This document shows, piece by piece, positions 1-11,214 of a stretch of 64,000 nucleotides of DNA. The stretch spans positions 86,405,561 through 86,469,560 of the forward strand of contig NC_088775.1 in assembly GCF_954871325.1 (NCBI RefSeq). The letters are read 5' to 3'. The notes under the pieces are model-generated. The model did not search any database and was not told the origin of the DNA. It was given only the letters and a program-made list of their open reading frames with translations. Position 1 is the first letter of the stretch. Every line of letters starts with the position of its first letter. The translations under genes and the position numbers were made by a program. This stretch comes from Gordionus sp. m RMFG-2023 (taxonomy: Eukaryota > Nematomorpha > Gordioida > Chordodea > Parachordodidae).

Positions 1-547
1 CATTATATTGCAAAAATTATCAACTAGTCTATAGGTGTTGGGTAGCATACCCGATAAACAAAGATTCTATATATTATTTTTATGTAAATTATTTTCAAAT
101 TCGATAAACAAATTCTTTTTCTATCACTTTATATCTATATATTATATATATATCAGTGGCATAACCAACCTTTACAATCTCAGTCAAAAAATATTTTTAA
201 TTATTTTTACCTTAATTTTTTTTAGATAACATTATGTAAAATTTTTTTCTATTTTTTTAACTAGCATTATCTAATATTACCATTTTTTTCGTAGTATAAA
301 AAAATAATATTGAGGGGGATCTAGTCCTTGCGCCTCCCCCACCCCCAGTGACGCTGCAGATATATAGTAAGTTTATATTTAGTTTATCTAATATTGCAAA
401 AAATGCTAACATATGTTTTATTACCATATGATTAAAATTCATTTGTCCTGTCCACGACACTGATTGCAAAAACACATTGCTAAAATTATCTTGAGATGGG
501 TATCAATATTTAAAAAAATAATATATATAAATATGGCCATAATTTAG
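1..547. other. Upstream flank of the isomerase gene, no feature recognised
   Basis: AT-rich DNA before the first recognised isomerase exon. The isomerase start codon should lie here or just outside the window, because the first visible exon opens after an AG with a codon already begun. I could not find a convincing short first exon. A GC-rich patch near 313-355, ending in CAGTGACGCTGCAG, resembles the end of a DNA transposon, but no partner end was seen. Confidence 0.4.
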
Positions 548-3500
548 TTTTTTACCTCAAGTGTGTTACTCAAAATTATGAATGGGGCAAAAAAGGAATG
601 AGAAGCAAAGTTGCTCAATTAATCAATAATTTTAATCAATCAATATACCCGATAGATGATAATAAATGTTATGCAGAAGTACAACCAAAGAATAAATATT
701 TTATTTTAAAAATATCTAGCTATGGATGGGTACACACAATAAAGGGCCTTCTGAAATATTAGGTCATAAACATCCTAATCAGCCTCCAGTGAAAGTTTTA
801 TTATCAGAATACATTGAATCAAGTCCTGAAAAAATTTTAGGAAATTCAATAGTTAACAAATTTGGAAGCACTAATGATGGGAAAGGCAGCTTGCCATTTT
901 TGTTCAAAGTACTTTCAATAAATAAAGCCTTATCTATACAGGCCCACCCTAACAAAGTAATTTTTAAACTTTTTACATAAATTATATATTTAATTATCTG
1001 CAACATATTTATTAAAAACTTTAATTATTCAAAAAGCATTTAAATTTAAAATGATTATTAAATCCTGCCAATATTTATAATATAATATTTTATACTATTA
1101 TTTCTATTCTAAGCAACTAGCCGCACAACTTCACAAGGAATACCCAAACCATTATCCAGACAATAATCACAAACCTGAGATAGCTATAGCTTTGACACCT
1201 TTTCAGGCATTATGTGGTTTCAGACTCCCAACAGAAATTTGTCAGAATTTGAGAAGTTTTATATTTTAATTACTTTTCTAAATTTCTAACTCTGTCAGAT
1301 TCTTTATAGTTAACTAGATTTTAGAATTTGATGTTTCTTTTTTTAAGATTCCATATATATTAAATATGCTATTAGTTTCTATTACTATTTTTATTTACAG
1401 ATTTAAAATATAAAATTATTACAATTAATTTATACTATCACAAAATTGTATCAATCAATTAGATTTCCCAGAACTAGAAAAATTGATAGGAGTTAATGAA
1501 TGCAATATTTTTTACAAGGCAGTTGAAAATATGGGTTCAGATTTCAATGATGAATCACTCAAACTTGCTCTCAAAAAATTTTTCACTAAATTTATGGGGA
1601 GTCCTGAATCAAAAATTATAGAAACACTCAATAATATTATGTCGCAAATTCCTAAAGAAGGTTTAGAAAAACTCTATATTATATAAAATTTATAGATATT
1701 ATTTATATTTATACCTTTTTTTCTTGATTTTTTGCACGTTGTTGTTTAATTTTTTTTTAAAATATAATTTAATTTTACTCAAAACTTCCATAACATTTCA
1801 ATAATCATTATCAGGAGAAATTTTTATAAGAATAAAATGAAATAAAGAATATATTTACTATCACTTGCATCAAGCTAACCTGTTGAACGTTTGTTTAATC
1901 TAAAGAAGCTTATTTTTGAGCAAAAGCTTCCAAACCCAATAACGAAAGATAGTTTTTAAGTTAAAATAAAAATTTATTCCTAATTCTTTCACTGCAAATA
2001 AAAAATATTACTTTGTTGTACATTTTTATTCAGTGCAATTATTTATTTATTTTAAATTTCTATGATTTATGATTTTTTTAAATCATGAAATTATTTTGTA
2101 TAATCAAAAAAAAATTATAATGATGATGAGTTATTTAAATTGTTTATAAAATAATTTGCAATATTATAAGTGAACTAATTACTTTTCAAAAGTAACTTTT
2201 GTCATCATCAGTGACAAAGAATTTTTATCAAAAGAATGTCTGTTAACGTAGCTAACTAACTTCGTAAAAAATGGAAAATAAATCTAAACTTATTTTGATT
2301 CATTTTTTTTAAATAAATATCGGAACTCATTTGCAAACCTAAATTTGTTCTTCTCATTATTTAACTTAACCTGTGTTTTATCAAATTGTATGTTTCATAA
2401 TGTAATAAATATTGCAACCCTAGTGGGAATAAGTATTTTCTTGTGCTTAAATGAACGTGGAAAATATTTTAGAAATGGCAATACACTTGATTCCGCAATA
2501 ACGTAACACATCATCGGCTGAGTATTATAGTGTTCTACATCTAATTTTTTTTTGCAAAAAGCTTTTATTTCCGACAGATCAATCCTCAAGGTACTGTCCT
2601 GGTTCGACTTAATTTGAATAACCAAATTGTTTTTTTAGTATAGGCCAAAAACAAAAAGCTTAAAATCATCATTATGAAATAGTTAGTATATTGAAATAAA
2701 TATAAATCGCGATGATAGTTTTTAATTTTTTTATTTCCAAATGAATGGGAAATTTTGTCTTAAAATTTATAATTTCAAAACTACAATCTATTAAAATTAA
2801 ATTTTAAAAAAATTTTAATATAAATTTTTTACCACCATAGCAAATAAAGGTTCAGATTAAAATATTGGTTTAGTTAAAAATAATAATTTTGCATTTCTTG
2901 AACCTTTAAAAACCGGGTTGAACTTAGAATTATATATGATTATTAGTGATATATAAATTAGGTATATTCTATGCATATTTATCCACCGATAAAAAAAAAA
3001 AAATTTAAATGATATTTTTAAGAATAAATGAGGTTTTAGAGCACTGGTATCTGGAAAACCTATTCCTAAAGGTTAGACTCGTTTATCTTGAGGAATTTAA
3101 AATGAATAAAATTTGGATTTTGAGATTAATTTACCAAGTTCTATGTAATGCAAAAGGTATAATCTTTTATTTTACAGATAGAAAATCAATAAATATGAAC
3201 GACTCATCTAAAGAATTGGTAAATTTGATCCTAAAACTTCATTCCCAATTTCCAGGCGATATTGGTTGTTTAGCGGTTCTTTTCTTCAATGTCATTCATC
3301 TCGAACCTGGTGAGGCAATATTTTTGGGGCCCGACGAGCCACACGCGTATATCGAAGGAGGTTACATAGAATAGTTATATTTTACCATCCAACTTTTTTG
3401 ATAGTAGAAATAAGTTTGATTTTATTTTTAATGATAACGAGGAAGAGATTAACCAATACCACTTTTTTAGCCGATACCTACAACACCGATAATACGAACA

Positions 3501-6500
3501 AAGTATAGATCGATACCGAAACTGAACGTTACCTTTAGTATCGGTACATTTTTGATAACTAGTGGTTTATAAAAACCATTTTTTTATAAAAATGTTATAT
3601 TAACCCTACCTTATATCTGGCTAGCCTTCTATGATCTCTATCTTAGGCTGCATTCATAGTGGGATCCGATCCGACACGATTTAACAGCTGATTCTTTTTA
3701 AGATTCTGTTTACGAAATCAATTTTTCTATTAAAATTATTAATTCATATATTACAATCATGAATGGAATTTTAAGTTAAAATTAATATTAATAAATAAAT
3801 ATTTACCTCGTACAAAAAATTTTAAAAATCGATCAGCTGTTAAATCGTGTCGGCAAATCTCACTATAAATTCAGCCTTAGCCTCGTCCAATAGCAATTTA
3901 AACATTTTTTTAAATAAAAAAGCATGGTTTAATAAAAATTACTCGGTAAAATCCGGCTTATGGCAACAACACACTGGAATTGCATGCAAAATTTTTTTTC
4001 CCTCCAAAATATCAATTTTTATTCGTTAAATATAAAAAAAATAAGATTGTATTGAATGTATGGCTTGCTCGGATAACGTTGTTAGAGCGGGGTTGACTCC
4101 CAAATTCAAAGATATATCAGTTTTGTGCGGTATGCTAACTTACGACATGGGACCAGCGAGCTCCAAAATTTTGAAACCTACGCCATTACAATCTAAGGAA
4201 AACAATTTAGACTTATACGTAAAAGAATATAGGCCCAACGTTCCGGAATTCGTTGTGCAAAAAATTGAGGTATATTCTGGAATCGATTAATTATTTTTCT
4301 AAATAGATTTTTATATTTCACTTTTTTTTAGATCTTCATTTAAATTTTTGATACTAAAAATCAAAGTAAATTTCACACTTGGGCTTTTTATCATAATGAG
4401 AATTTATGAAATTGTATAATTTAAAAAAAAAAATGGAACTTAATTAATAATTCTATTGGATTTATACATAATGAAGCAATTAATATTAATTGCAAAATAA
4501 AATAAAAGAGTAAAATATTTTAGTTAATTTGGAAAGTAATTTTGAGTAGAACTTCAAGAAGATAGGTTTATTATTATCTTTTATTTCGTTTAAGAATATT
4601 AGGTCTTTTTACTAACATTATATACATGCGCGGTACAGAGTTGTTAATGGATCAAGATCAAAAGATTGACGATTCTGGATTCGATCCTAATTTTGGCAAA
4701 TTATCTGGAAAGATGATTTATTAGGATCGTTATCATTTTGTCAATGAACGATCCTTTTTTTTAATTATTCCAATCTCTTCTCTTGTTATGATTTGTATGT
4801 AATGTAATTAAAATTTTGATATTATATATTTTTTTTAAAATTAATAAGATGATTGAAAATGATCTAAAAGTTAATTTTTCCTAAGCAATAAAATATTAAG
4901 ATCAGCGACATAAATGCTTGCCAAGTCTAGTTATTCATTGATTTAAAATGAATTTTCGCGATTTTTATTTCCAATTCAAATCAGCTGGACACGCCATTTT
5001 GGTTTCCTATATCATAGAATTTTTATACCTAAATACGTTGCACTAGCAAATTTGCATTGATACACATTTAATATGAATAGATAGACCATTCTAGGAAGTA
5101 TTATATGTTATTAGTTTAACTTAAACTAGATATAGAGTTCAAAGTGTTTTAACGCATAAAAATGTTAAGAAATTCCTCTTTTTAATGTTCTTCCAATTTC
5201 CCTAAATGTAGAATAACGTTCCATGGTGAATTTAATATTAGGATTAGTATGTATATAATAATGAGTTTATATATAGGATGAAGACAAATTATAAAAATAT
5301 CATAGACATATTTAACCCAATAAGACTTGAGATGAAATCTATTGCTAATTTTTTCAAAATTATTTATAGATATCTGCTGCTACTAGCGATAGTGGTAAAC
5401 TCATAGCTGGACCTACATTTTTGAGGAATATTGTTATGAAATGTAAAATATATAGTGGTAGAACTAGTTTTTACAAGATTAAGCTAATTTTTCATCATCA
5501 TCATTTAAACGTATTACTTTTTTTAGTAAATAATGATATCTAACAACAAAAATAATAATGGTATCCAATTTATGATCAGGCTACCATAATATTTTTCTAG
5601 ATAATTGAGTTAGCCGTTTTAAAAAAATAGGCTCAAATCGAGCCGCTTAACGACAATAATCCAGACCACGCTCCGTTTCGGTCTTTGGTGATTCTACAGT
5701 GTTTGGTTTATAAAATCGGTTTCCTTGGTTCGATTCAATCTTTAAAAATAGCCTCTAAAGAGTTACCTTCACAACTAATCAAATAAAATTAAACAATCCT
5801 TTCATGATTCCTCCTTGAGAATGGAAATAATTACTTCAATAGATCTGCCATTTATCTTATACCTAAAGGGTTCTTGCAATAAAGCCTACAATTGGACAAA
5901 TTGGGAGAACAGTTTTATAATTATAAAAAAATAAAAAATTTCTTAGTATTTTTATGCATTAGCAATCCTTTACTCTATGTTTTTATTTCCCAATATTTTA
6001 TTATTTTTGCTTTAAAATTTATTACTTCATAATTTAAACATTAGGCCCTATCCCTTAGTATGCCCGATCCAATGACATATATAATACCTAAACTGACGAT
6101 TCATTCATTCAAATAAACAGCTGGACCCGCCATTTTGGTAACCTATAGTAATTATTCTCATGTTAAAAACTACTATTAAATTGATAACTTGCTTCCTTAT
6201 TATCTCGATGATCCGGTAATTCTTTAATAAAGTTTGCATCAGATATAGGAATAAATTAGGCTCTCGTAATTTTAATAATGATTAGTGTAACCAAGATAGC
6301 GTCTCCAGCTGATTTGCATTGATGTACACTTTTAATGAATGAATCGTCAGTCTAGGTATTATATATGTCATTGGCCCGATCGTATTTTTTTAAAAGAATT
6401 TATTTAGTAACCTTAAATCATTAATTTAATTTTTTTTTTAAATTGTATTTTAAAAAATCAATCACACAGTTTAATGTATTTAAAAAAAATTTTTTTACTA

Positions 6501-7258
6501 TTTATTATATACTTTATTTATCTACAATAACTATTAATTTGAATTGCAATAATTATCTGATAAATGATCGATGAAAGAAGTTGCCTTTGAAAGTAGCTAA
6601 TGTAACCCTAAATTCTGAGGAAATGTTTTTTTAGATGTCTAAATAGTAAATGCTTAAACCTATATATAGGTATAATAGAGAAAGGGGAAGACATAAAAAT
6701 GTAATAATTTTTTTATTTTAAATTAAATGAAAATTAAGTTTACACTAAATTGTACATGAAAAAATATAGGAACTCGTTTTTAAGGGGTTTGACCAAGAAC
6801 CGACGGGACACCACCCCTTAAGTGTCTCGTATTGGATCCCATATCTGACATAATCACTTATTAATTTTAATACATTATGCCAACTTCAACACTGTTTTTT
6901 TTTAAATTTATTTTTCCAGATTACGCCACAAAATAAGCATTTAAATGACTCGGGGAAATATTTATACTTGAACCTACCGCCCGTTCAGAGCGCCAGCGTG
7001 ATGATCGTTATTGAGGGACAGGCGAATTACAACCTTCCTTCCTCCGATCTTTTAAAGAGTTTCGAGGCTCCTAGCAATAATAAAAATTCTGAGGATCTTG
7101 ATGATTTAGCGCCGATCCATCAATTGAAATCCGGGGCCATTATATTTATGAACGCATCCGAACCTCTACACCTTAAAATATTATTAAACCCTAAAAATGA
7201 AGCGACAACAGATAGTGGCCATATTTTTTTGGCTTTCCGAGCTTATACCCCTCTTTGA
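548..7258 (+). CDS. MPI: Mannose-6-phosphate isomerase (type I PMI), seven visible exons, N-terminus incomplete
   Basis: Cytosolic zinc enzyme interconverting mannose-6-phosphate and fructose-6-phosphate, feeding GDP-mannose and glycosylation. Exons: 548-678, 720-956, 1114-1255, 1463-1660, 3178-3360, 4046-4269, 6920-7258. Every junction has AG and GT and the phases agree, giving about 483 residues (human enzyme 423). Landmarks in order: [19 protein letters not shown] (across the first junction), [22 protein letters not shown] split around the zinc ligands Gln and His, [19 protein letters not shown] with the ligand Glu, [32 protein letters not shown] with the ligand His, and RAGLTPKF. All zinc ligands known from the family are present. 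Intron 1 is only 41 bp; intron 6 is 2650 bp and full of miniature transposons. The first exon begins in mid-codon, so a few N-terminal residues are missing. AATAAA motifs at 7323 and 7336 could serve polyadenylation. Confidence 0.95.
1661..3177. other. Isomerase intron 4, mostly featureless
   Basis: A 1.5-kb AT-rich intron between GAAG/GTTTAG and TTTACAG. The minus strand holds a 76-codon open frame (2395-2625) whose composition is less AT-driven than its surroundings, but I recognise no family in it. No terminal repeats were noticed. Confidence 0.4.
3646..3876. mobile_element. PIF/Harbinger-like miniature element in isomerase intron 5
   Basis: 231 bp bounded by inverted ends (GGCTGCATTCATAGTG on the left; CACTATAAATTCAGCC on the right) and by a TTA trinucleotide on both sides (3643-3645 and 3877-3879). 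A duplicated TTA or TAA target is characteristic of PIF/Harbinger. Just inside lie inverted blocks ACACGATTTAACAGCTGAT and ATCAGCTGTTAAATCGTGT. There is no coding capacity, so it is non-autonomous. Confidence 0.75.
4636..4740. mobile_element. Solo left end of a hAT-type element
   Basis: CAGAGTTGTTAA at 4636-4647 is identical to the terminal repeat of the hAT derivative at 53431-54967. It is followed by GATCAAGATCAAAAGATT-type sequence. No matching right end (TTAACAACTCTG) lies nearby, so this is a fragment within isomerase intron 6; its inner limit is approximate. Confidence 0.5.
4915..5100. mobile_element. Worn copy of the CTAGACTGACGATTCATT miniature family
   Basis: Degenerate relative of the element at 6070-6373. 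It keeps the subterminal block CAGCTGGACACGCCATTTTGG and a right end with TTTAATATGAATAG and TTCTAGGAAG. The ends are too decayed for a target duplication to be scored. Confidence 0.55.
5590..5658. mobile_element. Right-end fragment of the GTTGTTAAACGGCTC miniature family
   Basis: Contains TTGAGTTAGCCGTTTT and GAGCCGCTTAACGACAATA, matching the right end of the intact copy at 18535-18745. The left half is missing or unrecognisable. It lies in isomerase intron 6. Confidence 0.6.
6070..6373. mobile_element. Intact hAT-like miniature element with 8-bp target duplication
   Basis: 304 bp with inverted ends CAATGACATATATAATACC and GGTATTATATATGTCATTG, continuing inward through CTGACGATTCATTCATT and AATGAATGAATCGTCAG. 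It is flanked by a perfect direct repeat GCCCGATC (6062-6069 and 6374-6381). An 8-bp duplication is typical of hAT elements. There is no coding capacity. Relatives lie at 4915, 38611 and 46607. Confidence 0.85.
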
Positions 7259-7822
7259 TTTATTAATATATCCTAGCTATAAAGGTCCATTATTATAAAT
7301 TTTAATTTGACACTTATTAGAAAATAAAATTAACGAATAAATCACGATTTTTTAAATGCAATGCTTTTACACTTAAAATTCGATGTTTTTTAAACATTTT
7401 ATATTGACGTAATAAAAAATATATTAGCTTATAAAAAGAGTTAGGAAGTAACGGGAATATTTATGATCAAGATAAAAGTATTTTTATCTAAGATACATTT
7501 TTCTCTGTTTCCAGTCCAGATAATAATAATAAAAATGCAAAACTCTATTTACAAATAATATAGTCCAATTATTCTAGTTAAACAAAAAATCAATCATTTA
7601 TATCAAACACATTATATTTTATTAATTTATATGTTTACATAAATATTATATTATAAATATATTATGATTATTAAAGCGCATTATAGTTATACTATTTATT
7701 ATCACGGGTAAATTCCTAAATTATATTAAATATTATAAATCATAATTTAGAAAAAAAGAGTTCTATTCTTATCAATAATAAAACTGTCACTTCACGCCTA
7801 ACATTGGTATTTGATTGACATA
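7259..7822. other. Convergent intergenic gap between MPI and CCDC124
   Basis: 564 bp separating two genes that face each other. It holds AATAAA signals for the isomerase (7323, 7336) and TTTATT at about 7695, the complement of an AATAAA for CCDC124. No other feature was seen. Confidence 0.5.
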
Positions 7823-10724
7823 TTAATTCGATGTAATTTCTTCTTGAAAACTATACGCCTCAGCATTTTTAAGGTCTATATTATTTTTATTTATTGTATA
7901 TTGATTCATGGGGTTTTGGGGAGACTTCATCCATTCCTTTTTAAGCATTTGCTTGAGTTGCGATAACCTCATATTAGAATTCTCTTCCTTAAGTCGGGGC
8001 AGATTTTGTTCCTCGAAGGCATTGTAAGCGGCTTTCATTCTTCTTTCTGGGTGCTTATCGAGCTCGATATCTAAAGTACTATATTTTTTTTTCGGATTAT
8101 TTATTATCATATAATTTCATGGTTTTAAAGAAAAATTTTGAACTTAAATCTATTGTAACATAATAAAAAAATTATTAAACTTTGAAAGAAGAATAAATCA
8201 GAAGAATACAATTTATTTAAAAAAATTAACCTTTTTGATTTAAATCAGACTTTATTTTTTTTAAAGATAGAAATTTACATGACCAAATAATATATTGTAT
8301 ATTATCTTACAACTAGTTATTTTTTAATAATAAATTTTATACCATTTAATATAATTATGCATTACTTTTTATAAATGATTTCAATGTTTGATTTATTACT
8401 TTATAAAAGTAATAAAAATTATAGTATTAATTTATGACCGTTGGAAAAATTAAGGTTATAAAATCAGTTAAATATAATAGTAAAATTTTGAGTTCACTTT
8501 ATTAATCTTATAGTAAAGTCACTTATGGGCGTAAAATGGTCTCTTATTCATTTATGGGGGGGGGGGGGGGGGGGGGTTGTGATTTTTAATGAAATTAAAT
8601 TCAAGGAAAAGGGAATTGAGAAATATACAAATAATGTCATTATGAAATACAAAAACTATTTATATCTCGGAAAACATCAAACGATATGTGATATTAAGAT
8701 AAGTGGGTGAAGATATTTAAATGATGAAATACGTTTTGATTTTATAGATTTGTGCCTTAAATTAATATCGGATCAGGACCCATATTTCAAAAAAAAAAAC
8801 GATTCAATCCAATATTATGTTTGTGGTTATTTTAGGATTGTATTTACAATTATATAATATTCTTTTATTTATACAAAATTTCATAATAATATTAATAAAA
8901 GAAACCAAAATTTTAATTTATTTGTTTTGAAAAAAAATCCTAATTATTTTAAAAGATTATGTAGGTAAAAATTTGGCATTTTTTCTTATATATATATATA
9001 TATCTGCAACAAGAAAATGATTTAAACATATCCAACAAGTCATATTCAACTAGTGTTAAACAAATAAATTTTTGAAAAAAACCTAGCTAAATATTTTAGC
9101 CAAAAATAAAATTACCCAGGTTTATAAATTTTGCTCACATATGATATGTGAAATAAAGGTTTGGCCATCTTATCTATTGACAAAATTTCGAGGTTTATGT
9201 AATATTATTTCGATTCTTAATTTTGTTGTTTTTATAAATAGACTAAATCAAGCCAATTAGCAACACTACATTCAGCTACAAACATAACCCATATTTTAAA
9301 TAAGTTGTTTGTTTTGAAGCTTACAAAAAACAAAATATGGTTAATCATTCTATTTTTTCCCAGAAAATAGTGATATTTTATGACATTGGTTCAGGAATAG
9401 ATTAAAATAATTATTGGATCAATTTTCTAGTAATATTGGATCAAATTTGCAAAAAAATTGTGGATAAGCATAGCTCTAATTTAAAATTTAGCAAAGTTTT
9501 GTTAAATAAACATTTTGTTTTTTTTAGTAAATTTGACAGAATTTGATAAATTTGTTATTAATACTTGATAAAAGTATTAAAATTCTTTCACTATAATTTA
9601 ACTTGATTTACATATTCTTAACCCCCCCCTCCCCATCAGCAATTGGAAGAACAAAAACTTTTCTTTCATCTAAAAATATTATATGACTTTATTATAGCCA
9701 TTCTGTATGTTTATTAATCAATATAATAAGAATTTTTAAGTTATTTATATAATAAGAGTAATCCAACTTATAACTGTGCTTGATAGGTGATGTATCTGGG
9801 TGTAGTAATTATCTTGGGAAGAGGGGGGGGGGGCATTTATGAAAACATGAAAGGTTAAAATTGAAAAATTAATTTTTTTTAGCTTTTAATTTTCTTATAA
9901 CATGTCAAAGAAGTTTTTTTTACTATATAATTATTATGAAGCATAAAATAATAAGATAATTTTAAATAATTTATTTAAGAGTAAATTAGAAATATAGCAG
10001 TAGTATTTATTAAAATAAACAAATTGAAAATATTTTTACAAAATTTAATTTATTTCTTACTTTGAAAAACATGTACAATATTATACTAAATTAGTTTTTT
10101 AACGACTTGATTATTTTAATATTTATATTCTTATAAAACTATATTATGTTAAAAAATTGATATTACCTCAAAACTTCTAAAGCTTGTTCAATATTTCTAG
10201 CACCTTCATTAATTGGATTAAGTTTATTAATATTTTCTTCCAAGGTAAAAGGTTGAACAAGATTTAATTTATTCCTGCTGAGAGAATTTTCTAAATATAG
10301 AATATATTTAAAAATTTCTTCAATAAATAATTATAAATTACCAGCAAAAATGCATAGTTCTTCATTTTTTTGTTTAAGGAGTTGATTTTGTGTGACTTTT
10401 GAGGATGCATTAATGGATTTTTCACTAGTAGATTTGCCTTTTAACAATATTATTTCTTCTTCATATGCTTTTTTGTTTTCTAATTTCTTTTGTAACGTTT
10501 CAATTTTCTTTTTTTCTAAATTTTCCTATTCAATGTTAGATATTTATTATAAAATTTATAATTACTTTGCGTTGTATTTTTTTATTGGCAAGCTTATCAT
10601 CATCTAACCATAGTATATCTTCTTTTTCTTTGTCTATTTTTGCCTTTTCAATTGTCTTTTTATCTTCAGCTCTTTGACGAGCCTCTGCAGCTTTTGAGTT
10701 TTCGCCTTTAAACTTTTTAGGCAT
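7823..10724 (-). CDS. CCDC124: Coiled-coil domain-containing protein 124 (Lso2 family), four exons
   Basis: Ribosome-associated factor; the yeast homologue Lso2 and human CCDC124 bind idle ribosomes and help them resume translation. Coding exons in transcript order: 10724-10566, 10525-10342, 10290-10167, 8078-7823. Phases agree at every junction and the sum is 723 bp, 240 residues (human 223). The start MPKKFKGENSKAAEARQRAE is the conserved family N-terminus, followed by a charged coiled coil. The middle carries ASSKVTQNQL and PFTLEENINKL. The end carries HPERRMKAAYNAFEEQNLPR and LSQLKQMLKKEWMKSPQNPM, the most conserved block of the family. The first two introns are 40 and 51 bp; the last is 2088 bp. 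A 430-bp foldback transposon begins 52 bp upstream of the start codon. Identification is firm. Confidence 0.96.
8556..8576. repeat. Poly(G) tract of 21 bases
   Basis: An uninterrupted run of 21 G within the long last intron of CCDC124. It is striking in such AT-rich DNA and is the longest of a series of G/C runs across the window. Confidence 0.9.
9051..9268. mobile_element. Copy of the TAGTGTTGTTAAACGGCTC miniature family
   Basis: 218 bp from TAGTGTTAAAC to GCAACACTA, with the family core AAATATTTTAGCCAAAAATA and TTTTGCTCACATATGATATG. The flanks TATTCAAC and CATTCAGC agree at six of eight positions, consistent with an aged 8-bp target duplication. It lies inside the CCDC124 last intron. Confidence 0.7.
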
Positions 10725-10776
10725 TCGGATAGGTGTAAGAAATAAAAAGTGTTAAAAAATATACAACTCAGGTAGG

Positions 10777-11206
10777 CAGAGTTGTACATTTTCTCAAAAT
10801 AAAAAGATTCGTAAAATTTGAAGATCTTTTATTTTTAAAAAATTTTGTGTAACAATCTTCAAAGATCTTCATGATATTTATTTTTTTACCCCTTTATTAA
10901 AAACCCAGATGTTTTTCAATTTTATTATTATAATATTTCTTTTATGTTTTATACCTCTCCTCCTGCCTTGATGAAAATTGAAAAACATCTGGGCTTTTAA
11001 TAAAGGGGTAAAAAAATAAATATCATGAAGATCTTTGAAGATCGTTGATCGTAGCGATCTTCAAAGATCTAGATCTTTGAAGATCGTTACACAAATTTTT
11101 AAAAAATAAAAGATCTTCAAATTTTACGATCTTCAAAGATCTTGCTCAAATTTTTGAGCTTGATCTCGCTCAAAAATCTTCAAAGAAGATCTTTTGTACA
11201 ACTCTG
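10777..11206. mobile_element. hAT foldback miniature element immediately upstream of CCDC124
   Basis: 430 bp starting CAGAGTTGTACA and ending TGTACAACTCTG, flanked by a perfect 8-bp duplication CAGGTAGG (10769-10776 and 11207-11214). The arms pair over most of their length (for example ACCCCTTTATTAAAAACCCA against TGGGCTTTTAATAAAGGGGT), leaving a short loop near 10940. The right half carries repeated self-complementary blocks of the type GATCTTTGAAGATC. There is no coding capacity. The terminal CAGAGTTGT is shared with the hAT derivative at 53431. It lies in the promoter or 5' untranslated region of the divergently read CCDC124 gene. Confidence 0.9.
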
Positions 11207-11214
11207 CAGGTAGG

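Noticed and set aside
2395-2625. 76-codon minus-strand open frame in isomerase intron 4
   Set aside because: No recognised domain, no flanking coding exons; kept only as a note.
3470-3570. Reiterated ATCGATACCGA and TATCGGTAC motifs
   Set aside because: Suggests a transposon fragment, but no ends could be defined.
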